NCBI GenBank assembly: GCA_043811005.1 | Contig: JBDRNO010000133.1 | Location: 1-16,787, forward strand | DNA: 16,787 nt | Reading direction: 5' to 3' | Source: JBDRNO01 sp043811005 | GTDB lineage: Bacteria; Bacteroidota; Bacteroidia; NORP154 | Part shown: positions 6,771 to 16,700 of the stretch, piece after piece | How positions within the stretch are numbered: the stretch's first letter is position 1 | Layout of the letters: the number at the start of each line of letters is the position of its first letter | Notes under the pieces: generated by a model | What the model was told of the DNA's origin: nothing | Seen by the model: the letters and a program-made list of their open reading frames with translations, nothing else | Databases searched by the model: none | Program-made: the position numbers and the translations under genes

Positions 6771-7400
6771 ATGAAAAAAATATTATTTATTGCATTACTG
6801 CTGAACTCCTGCTTTTTATCAGCCCAGGAAGCGGATTCAATTTCTAAACAGGAGCAGCCAAATCCTTTTCTTACAAAGGGTATTACCAAGTTCAATACTG
6901 GAAATTTCAAAGGAGCCCTGATTGATCTGAACCAGGCGATAGAATCAAATCCCAAGGATGCCGAAGCATATTACTATCTTGGTGAAACAAACTTTATGCT
7001 GGGTGACAACAAGGGTGCAATGACAAGTTATAACAAAGCCATAGAATATAATTACAAACACTCCAAGTCCTATAAGAGCCGGGGAAAATTAAAGGCAAAA
7101 ATGCAGGATTATAAAGGATCTGTCAAAGATTTTACAAAAGCAATTGATCTAAACCCTGATTACTCTGACGCTTATTTCAACCGCGGGCTTTCCTACAATA
7201 ATTTAAAACAATACAAAGAAGCAATAACAGATTTTTCCAGGGTGATAGAATTCAATCCCAAAGACTATGAAGCATATTTAAACCGGGGACATGCAAAATA
7301 CAATTCAGGCGACAAAAATGCCGCCTGCCTGGATTGGAGCAAAGCAGGTGAATTGGGGTACTTTGAAGTCTACGAAACGATTAAGAAGTATTGTAATTAG
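6771..7400 (+). CDS. Exported tetratricopeptide (TPR) repeat protein
   Basis: A 209-residue protein with a short Sec signal peptide (MKKILFIALLLNSCFLSAQ, cleavage probably after residue 19; the early Cys14 makes a lipoprotein reading possible but less likely). The rest is five consecutive 34-residue TPR units at about residues 31-64, 65-98, 99-132, 133-166 and 167-200, each with the pattern A-x-x-x-[FY]-x-x-A-I-x-x-[NDF]-P. The last unit carries the ending GDKNAACLDWSKAGELG followed by a terminal YETIKKYC motif, common in Bacteroidota periplasmic TPR proteins. TPRs form a superhelical scaffold for protein-protein contacts; the partner cannot be told from the sequence. It is transcribed alone, preceded by a 414-bp non-coding region with palindromes, and ends at TAG before a shared hairpin terminator. 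Confidence 0.85.
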   Translation: MKKILFIALLLNSCFLSAQEADSISKQEQPNPFLTKGITKFNTGNFKGALIDLNQAIESNPKDAEAYYYLGETNFMLGDNKGAMTSYNKAIEYNYKHSKSYKSRGKLKAKMQDYKGSVKDFTKAIDLNPDYSDAYFNRGLSYNNLKQYKEAITDFSRVIEFNPKDYEAYLNRGHAKYNSGDKNAACLDWSKAGELGYFEVYETIKKYCN

Positions 7401-7454
7401 TATCTACATTATTTTCTAAAACCTCACAAAAAAAACCGATTAATCAAACAGGTC

Positions 7455-7487
7455 AGACCTCACAGGTTTCTAAAACCTGTGAGGTCT
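7455..7487. terminator. Perfect 15-bp hairpin, likely bidirectional terminator
   Basis: AGACCTCACAGGTTT (7455-7469) and its exact complement (7473-7487) flank a CTA loop. A T-rich tract follows on the + strand (TATTTTTAATTT), and on the - strand an oligo-T run lies a little farther on. It sits between the convergent TPR gene (ends 7400) and giant gene (stop codon at 7492-7494, only four bases away), where it can terminate both transcripts. Confidence 0.75.
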
Positions 7488-7491
7488 ATTT

Positions 7492-7752
7492 TTAATTTCT
7501 AAATACCACCACTTTACTATTAATTATCCCACTATCAGTAACTATCTGCAAATTATAAATCCCTGTTCCCAGATCTTTCACATCGAATGATTGAATGTAA
7601 TGATGACCTTTATCTGATTCAATTTCCTTAATGATCAGAATTTGCCCCAGGGAGTTTTGCAAATTGATCTCTACAAGTCCGTCTTGAGAAGAAATAAAAT
7701 CAACTACAAATTCATCTCTCGTGGGATTGGGATATATTGACAAATTCTGAAC
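7492..7752 (-). other. T9SS type A C-terminal sorting domain
   Basis: The last 86 residues have the hallmarks of the type A sorting domain: the LSIYPNPTRDEF opening, a GLVEINLQNSLGQ strand pair, DVKDLGTGIYNLQI and the terminal lysine-containing strand SKVVVFRN. This domain directs outer-membrane translocation by T9SS and is usually cleaved off by PorU during attachment to the cell surface. It supports secretion of the whole giant protein. Confidence 0.92.
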
Positions 7753-10700
7753 AAAAGTGTTTTCGTCAATCCAGGTTCCTTTCACAATAACTATTACACT
7801 GGCATCATTCGAACAGCCCCAATCATTTATTCCTGTTACAGTATAAGTTGTTGTTGTATCAGGTGAAGCTATTACGGTAAAGCCGGTATCGGTATTTAAA
7901 CCTGCCGGTGGTAACCATGAATAAGTTGAAGCATTGTAAGCTATCAATGTTACCGAATCACCAAGGGCAATTGGAACCGAGTACGTATTTAAAGTAACCA
8001 ACGGCTTGGGATTTATCGTCAGTGAAACAGTATCAGCAGGGCTTTCTCCGCAGCCACTTGCAGTTTGAGTTACATACCAGGTATATGTTCCTACTGCTGT
8101 TACACCTGTTGCAAATGTATTCCCGCTATATACCAACACGAGCAATGTAGGATCCTTGTACCATTGTGCATTAGTTCCCGTTGATATCAGGTCAGGTGTT
8201 GGCTCACCATAGCATATTGTTGTGTCAGATGCTGTAGGCGCTCCCGGCATTGTGTTTATAGTTAATGTAACTGTTGTTGCAGGTCCCGGACAACCCGGCA
8301 AACTATCTGTAACATAATAGGCATAAATTCCAGCTGCTGTTTCCCCTGTTGCAAAGGGGCTGCCGGTATATATCACTGAATCGAGCAACAGATTATCATA
8401 CCATTGGATATTTATTCCTATCGCCGTAAGATCAGGAACTGTTCCTCCCTCACATGCCGATTCATCTGATGCGATTGGTGCAAGTGGCGTTTGCATAATA
8501 GTTAACACAGCAGTATCAGCAGGGCTTTCACATCCGAGTAATGTTTGTGTTACATAATAAGTATATGTTCCGGCTAATGTTTGTCCCGTAGCAAAAATGT
8601 CTCCGCTAAACTCTAATACGGACAGCGCAGTATCACTATACCATTGAATATTAGTTCCTGTAGCAGTGAGATCAGGTATTGGATTTCCTTCACATTCTGT
8701 TCCACCTGTAGATGTTGGCGCTGACGGTATAGGATTAATGGTCAGGATAACAGTATCTGCCGGGCTTTCACAATTTGTCAATGTATCTGTTTGTGTGGCA
8801 TAATAAGTGTAAATACCTGTTATTGTATCTCCTGTTGGGAAAGTATCCCCGGCAAATACCAATGTATCTAATAACGAATCATTATACCAGCGGATACCAA
8901 CTCCGGTTGCAACCAGGTCTGGTGTAAGTTCACCAAAACAAATTGTCGTGTCATTGGCAATTGGCGCTGGCAGTATGGCATTGATAGTTAAAATGGCTGT
9001 ATCAGCAGGACTGGCAGGACAGCCAGCTATACTATCGGTTAGATAATATGTATATATTCCCACTGCTGAATCACCGGTCGGGAAGGTATCCCCGCTGAAC
9101 ACCAGGTTAGACAAACTGCTGTCGCTATACCAATTGATATATGTTCCGCTTGTGATCAGGGCAGGTATGGAATCACCAAAACATACAGCCGTATCAGTTG
9201 CTGTTGGCGCTATAGATAGCGAATTAATAGAAAGAACAACAGTTGCGGCAGGTCCCTTGGAACAGGAAGCAACGCTATCTGTAATATAATATGTATATAC
9301 TCCAAGAGCTGTAACTCCTGACTGGAATGTGTCTCCTGCAAATACCAGGTTGGTAAGCATGGTATCATCATACCATTGGAGATATGTCCCGGTCGCGATC
9401 AGGTCAGGAGTAGGATTGCCAAGGCAAATAGTGGTATCTCCAGAAGTTACAGGCGCGGCTGGTATGGCATTAATAATAAAGGTAACTGTATCAGCAAGAC
9501 TCTTACAATCGCTTATTGATGTATCGGTTTGGGTAACATAATAAGTATAAATACCTGATGTCGTATCTGTGGGAGTAAAAGTATCACCGCTGAATATTAT
9601 TGTTGCCAGCAAGGAGTCGCTATGCCAGAGTATGCTATCGCCTGATGCAAAAAATACCGGTGAAGGATCACCATAACATATTGTCGTATCTGCAGAAGCG
9701 ACAGGTGCCGCCGGTGCTGGAATAATGGTTAATGTAACTGTGTCGGCAGGACTCGCAGCGCATCCTCCGGTACTGTCGGTTACATAATAAGTATACACAC
9801 CGGCTGTTGTCTCTCCTGTCGGGAACGCATCACCGCTATATATAAGAGTTGTCAATCCTGTATCGCTATACCATTGAACAAAAGTACCGGTAGCTATCAG
9901 GTCGGGTATTGCCTCACTAGAGCATGCTGTCGTATCTGATACTACAGGCGCTGTTGGTGGTGTATTTATTTCTAAAGTTACGCTATCCGGTAAACTTTCA
10001 CAACTATCCACCATTGATGTGATGTAATAGGTATGAAGACCAACAGTAGTGTCTCCGGTGGCGAAGGTGTCACCCACAAATACTAAGTTTGTCAATCCCG
10101 CATCATTATACCAGAGAATAGTAGCTCCTCCTGTTGCAATCAATGAAGGTACTGAATCTCCGATACAAACAGCCATGTTGGATGCAATTGGAGATGTTGG
10201 AAGAGGATTTTTGACAACAGTAACCGATACAGTATCAGATGGATTTAGCGGATCATTTGAACTTATAACAATAACAGGCGTATATGTTCCCGGTGTAAGC
10301 CCGCAACCATCGAATGTTACATCAATTATTGAAGAATCTCCTACTGCCACCGAATCTGCTGTTATAGTGAAGCTTATCCAACTACTATCTGAACTGACAG
10401 TGAAAGCCAGGTCAAGAGCTCCTGCAGACCCGTTATTGAAAACCGTTAATGGCAGTGTAGTTGAATTACAACAACCGTTTAATGAAATATTAAAGGAATC
10501 GGGATCGGTAAAAACAACCGGTGCGCCAAGTCCGCTACCTGTCAAGCAAACACTAGTATCAACATCATTGCTGAATATGTTAAGTGTATCGGCAAAACTT
10601 GTATCACTTGTTGGAGTAAATGACACAATAATTTGTCCTGAATCGCCAGGCAGAATTGCCAAAGCAGTTGTGTCAACACTGAATTCACTTAAGCTGTTGG

Positions 10701-13700
10701 TTATATTGGTAATGAATAATGTATCGCAGCCCGTGTTGATAATATCAAGAATTGCTGTATTTGTCGTATACTGAACTGTAGAACCAAGATCAACGCATGT
10801 ATCGGACAATGTCAATATGGGCAAGCCACCAATTGTCAGTGTAACGGAATTTTCAGGACTAACGCACCCTGCAATGCTGTCAGTAACCCAATAATAATAC
10901 ACGCCTAAAGCTGTATCACCTGTTGCAAATGAGTTGCCGCTATAGATAGACGAACCGGGCAAAGGAGCAGCATCATACCACTGGACATTAGTTCCTGTTG
11001 CTGTCAGGTCTGGTACAGGATCTCCAAAGCAAACCAGGATGTCTGAAGCTATTGGTACAGGCGGTATTGCATTAATGGATAATGTAACTGTTGTAGCAGG
11101 ACTTTCGCAGTTGCTTACGGTTTGTGTGGCATAATATGTATAAACTCCCACTGCGCTATCTCCTGAAGCAAATGAACTGCCACTGTAAATAACTGTATCG
11201 AGCAATACATTATCATACCATTGTATATTGCTACCCGTTGCAACAAGGTCGGGGATCGAATCTCCGAAACAAATAGTTGTATCCGAACTTATTGGCAGGG
11301 AAGGTATTACATTTATAGTTAATATAACCGTATCAGGAGCGCTCTCGCCACATCCCGGCACACTGTCAGTTACATAATAAGTATATGTTCCTATTGCTGT
11401 TTCGCCAGTTGCAAACGGACTGCCGGTGAACAGCACGGTGTCTAATAATGTATCATTATACCACTGGATATATGTTCCGGCGGCTGTAAGGCCGGGAGTT
11501 ATATCGCCAAAGCAGATAGCCGTATCAGCAGATGTAACCGGTAATGCGGGCTGGTTACTTATGGTTAAGGTTACAATTGCTTCCGGACTCTCACAATTAT
11601 TAAGCGTTTGTGTAACATAATAAATATAAATGCTTACTGCTGTATCGCCTGATGCAAAAGGACTGCCGTTAAATATCACGGAATCGAGTAACGCGTTATC
11701 ATACCATTGAATATTGGTTCCAGTTGCTGTCAGGTCAGGTGTCGGATCACCATAGCACATGGTTATGTCAGATGCCGCAGGTGGAGGAGTTGCATTTATC
11801 GTTAATGTAACTGTATCAGCAGGACCTTCACATAATGTTAACAGATTGGTTTGTGTAACATAATAGGTATGCATACCTACAGATGTATCTCCTGTGGCGA
11901 ATGTATCTCCGGTATATGCTATACTTGTGAGAGCTGTATCATAATACCATTGAATGCTGTCTCCTATAGCGACCAGATCTGGTGTAATATCGCCATAACA
12001 GATTGCTGTATCCGAAGCAATTGGCATCGGGGGTAAAGCATTGATGGTCAATATAACCGTGTCAGCAGCGCTCTGCGGACAATTCGTTATACTATCGGTA
12101 ACGAAATAAGTATAAATTCCCGCTACTGTTTCTCCTGTTGTAAACGGACTGCCACTATATATAAGAGTGCTCAGATTTGTATCGTTATACCATTGTATAT
12201 TGGTTCCTGTTGTAACAAGGTCGGGAGTGCTCTCGCCGAAACAGATCGTCTCATCAGAGGCTACCGGTTGTGAGGGTATTGTATTAATGGTCAATACCAC
12301 AGTAGTAGCAGGACTTTCACAATTGTTCTCTGTTTGAGTAGCATAATAAGTATATACACCCTCAGCAGTATCTCCTGAAGCAAAAGGATCTCCCGCAAAT
12401 ACCAATGTGTCAAGCAATGGGTCACTATACCACAGAATATTGCTTCCTGATACCGAAAGATCAGGGGTCGGGCTGCCAAAACATATTGTGGTATCCGAAG
12501 AAGTTGGTGCTACCGGTATTGGAAAAATAGTCAACGTAACGGTATCAACCGGGCCTTCGGGACAACTGGTAATACTATCAGAAACGTAATAGGTATATAT
12601 CCCCACTGCTGTTTCCCCTGTTGCAAAGGGGCTACCGCTATATATCACTGAATCGGGCAGCGGATCATCATACCATTGGATATTGGTACCTGTTGCTATG
12701 AGGTCAGGTGTTGCGTCTCCGAAACAGATAGCTGTGTCAGAAGCCGATGGTACTGCAGGGCCTGTATTTATGGTTAATAAAACCGTTGTAGCAGGGCTTT
12801 CACAGTTATTCAAGGTTTGTGTTACATAATATGTGTATGTTCCAATAGCCGTATCACCGGAAGCAAACGGGGTTCCACTATAGATCACCGTGTCAGGTAA
12901 TGGATCATCATACCACTGAATAGCGGTTCCTGTTGCTACCAGGTCAGGTGTAGGATCGCCGAAACATATTATCGTATCGGAAGAGGTTGGTACCGGTGTA
13001 GAATATATTGCTAAGATCACGGTGTCAGCAGGGCTTTCACAGCCATTTACGGTTTGAGTAGCATAATAAGTATATATGCTCGCAGATGTTTCACCAGTTG
13101 CAAATGTGTCTCCAATAAATACAGGGATGGTTAATAGTGTATCATCGTACCATTGGATGTTGGCTCCTATGGCTGTAAGGTCTGGTGTGGTATCTCCTAA
13201 ACAAATTTCGGTATCGGAAGCTATAGGCGCTGCCGGTATGGCAAATATCGTCAATGAAACCGTATCGGACGGGCCTGCAGGGCATCCACTGAGACTATCC
13301 GTAACATAATAGGGATATACTCCCACTGCCGTCTCACCACACGCAAAGCTATCTCCCAAAAAGAGAAGGTTTGTCAAAGCGGAATCATCATACCATTGCA
13401 CATAAGTTCCTGAAGCAATAAAATCAGGAGTGGGCTCACCAAAGCAGATCGTGTTATCCGATACCGGTGGCGCTGTTGGGACACCATTGATCGCCAATGT
13501 AACTGTATCTGAAGGGCTTTCACACCCTAATACGGTTTGTGTAGCATAATATACGTGTATTCCAATTACCGTATCACCTGAAGCAAAGCTATCACCGATG
13601 AATACCGGGGGTGATATAAGAGTCGGATCATCATACCATTGAATATTGTTGCCAACGGCAATAAAATCAGGTGTGGAATCGCCAAAGCATATGGCTGTAT

Positions 13701-16700
13701 CTGAGGCTATTGGCGCTAATGGTATGGGATTGATAGCCAGGACAGATGTATCGGCTGAAGTCGCAGGGCATCCCACTACACTATCGGTAACATAATATGT
13801 ATAAATGCCTATTGCGGTTTCTCCGGTTGCAAACTGGCTACCGCTAAAGATAACGGAATCAAGCAGAATATCATCATACCATTTGATGAATGTACCTGCT
13901 ACTGTAAGGTCAGGTGTTGCATCACCGTCACAAATAGATGTATCTAAAGCAACAGGTATTGAAGGTCCTATGTTTATTGTCAACACAGCCGAATCAGCAG
14001 GACTTTCACAACTGTCAATGGTCTGGGTAACATAATATGTGTAGATACCAACAGCGGTATCACCCGAAGCAAAGGAACTACCGCTGAAGATCACACTATC
14101 CAGAGCTATGGTATCGTACCATTGGATATTAGACCCTGTTGCTACGAGGTCAGGCGTTGGGTTGTTAAAGCATATTGTAGTATCACTTGTTACCGGAGAG
14201 TTAGGTATTGGAGTGATAGTAAAGCTTGTAGGAACAACCACCTGCGGAATAAGAGGATCATTCGAATTGATCAGGATCGAATCATAATATGTGCCAGGTA
14301 GTATACCGGTGCCATCGAATAAAACGTCTATGAGAATCGAATCACTAGCCGCAACGGTGTCTGTTTCCGGATTAAACGAAATCATCGAAACCGGTCCATT
14401 CACAGGCACAATTGATGCGCCATTGACAAGTGTTCCATCATTTCCGTTAGGTGAAAGGTCAGTAGCGGTTTGGTCATCAAAGTTCCAATAACCTAATAAT
14501 CCGGGTTCTGCTCCGCTGAGGCTACTATTCATCGAGTTCAGGATTTCCGATTGAATTCGTCCGTAATTCCAAATCCGGAATTCATCCGCTTTTCCAAAGT
14601 ATTGTCCTCCACCAACATAATTTCCCAAATAATTTATCCCTGACGCCAGTTTAGTCGAACTTACACCAACAGGGTTTCCATCAATAAAAAATTCTGTTTG
14701 TGATCCGCTTCCAACTGCTGTAATAAAATGCCATCCAGGTGTCAAGAGGTCAACATCGAAACCACAGGAATAGAAACCTCCGTTATAAACCCCAAGCATT
14801 CCATCAACCTGTACCAGAATGTGATGTTGACTGGCTCCGGTCTGATACAATGTTCTCCACTGACCGGTAACAGCAAGCGGAAACAATCCCCATGCTTCAA
14901 GGGTATAGCTTGCTGGCAGGGCAACAGTAGGTACCTGTATATATTCATTGCTTGCATCAAATAATGCACAATATTCGGTAGTTGGTATATCAAAGATCAA
15001 TTCGCTTCCACCGTTATTATAAATGGTCAATGGCACGATGATCGAATCCATACAACCTGTTATTGTAACATCCATGGTATCAGGATTAACTGCAATTGAA
15101 GGAGGAGGATATGAAATACTTGTAAGGCAAACCAACATGATGGTATCGTTGTTAAAGACCGTTAATGTGTCATCAAATGTTCCTGCTGTGGTTGGAGAAA
15201 AAGTAACAGTTACTACAACCGAATCACCCGGAAGTAATGTGAATATACTTGTATCAATACTGTATTCACTCAATAGATTTATAATGCTGTCAACAAATAG
15301 CGTATCACAACCATTGTTATAAACGGTCATGGTAGCATTGTTGGTAGTATATTGCATTATTGAATCCAGATCAAGGCAAGTGTCTGAAGAAGCAACCACC
15401 GGATAACCCTGAACCTCTATGGTACAAGGTATGGTATCTAACGAGCTTAAGGGGTCATTTGAATTAATAATAATTTCAGATGTATATGTCCCCGTGATCA
15501 ATCCATCACTATAGAAGTTAATATCAATTATTGACGAATCACCTGTCACCACCGTATCAGGTACTAAAGTAAAAGATAACCAGTCCGGAACAGGAGCATT
15601 TGGGACATCAGTTGTAGCATCCCCGGTAAATGTTCCATCATTTCCATTTGCACTTAAGTCATCTGCCGATTGGTCATCAAAATTCCAATAACCGATCAAA
15701 CCTTGTTCCGAACCTGTCAAAGTCAGATTCATTGCTGAATTAACTTCTATTCCTGTTCTTGCGTAATTCCAGATCCGTACTTCGTCAATAAGACCATTGA
15801 AAGATGAAGCGCCCTCAGCCCATCCGATTGTCAATGGCACAGTAGAATTTGGGATCGGATTCGAATTAATAACAGAACCATCAAAAATTCCATCTCTATA
15901 AAATTTATATGTATTCCCACTTCTCGTTACAGTAATAAAATACCATACATTTGGATTAGGTGTCCACGCGTTTCCCGTAATATAAACTGCAGGACCGCCC
16001 GGATAGTTTAAATGTAACTGAGTACCTCCATTATATGAAAATATCAACTTATCCTGGGCTCCTCCACCGTTATCATGACCAAGGAAAGCCCTTTCGTACC
16101 AATTCCCTCCCCATGAGTTAGCTTTTACCCAAAGAGAAATCGTAAAGTCACCTGCAAAGGTCCAGAGATTGTTATCAGGTATGCTAATATAATCCCCGCT
16201 GCCGTCAAGAGATGTAGAATATCCTTGTTTTGTAATATTAAAAATCAGATCTTCAGTACCGCTATTATAAACAGTTAGAGGAAGTGTTACCGAATCGGCA
16301 CATGTTGTAATTAATACATCAAAAGAGTCAGGATCATAAGATATTATAGGAGGACTCAAGGCATATCCTGTCAGGCAGATCGTTGTATCAATATCATTAT
16401 TAAATATTGTCAGTATTTCGGAGTAGCTTCCCGGAGTAACCGGGCTAAATGTTATAATAACCAGCGATGAGTCTCCCGGCATGATTGTCAATGTTGTTGT
16501 ATCCACTGAAAATTCTGCAGAAGAAGATACGATATTTGTAACGGATAATGTATCGCATCCCGTATTCTTTATGTAAAGATTATTTGTGGTTGACGTCCAC
16601 TGGAAGATGGTATCAGAATTTATGCATGTATCGGATAAAACTATCTCCGGAGCGCCAACATAATCAATTACTATCGGTACAACGACAAAAGGATTCAGAG

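Noticed and set aside
10049..10774. Open frame of 241 codons on the + strand, antisense to the giant gene
   Set aside because: It mirrors the Thr/Ser/Asp/Val-rich repeats of the - strand gene; it has no start signal, no recognisable domain, and similar antisense frames recur at every Ig repeat.
8008..14193. Regular spacing of about 240 bp resembling a repeat array or CRISPR-like locus
   Set aside because: All spacings are multiples of three within one open frame and encode Ig-like domains; there are no identical short repeats with unique spacers.
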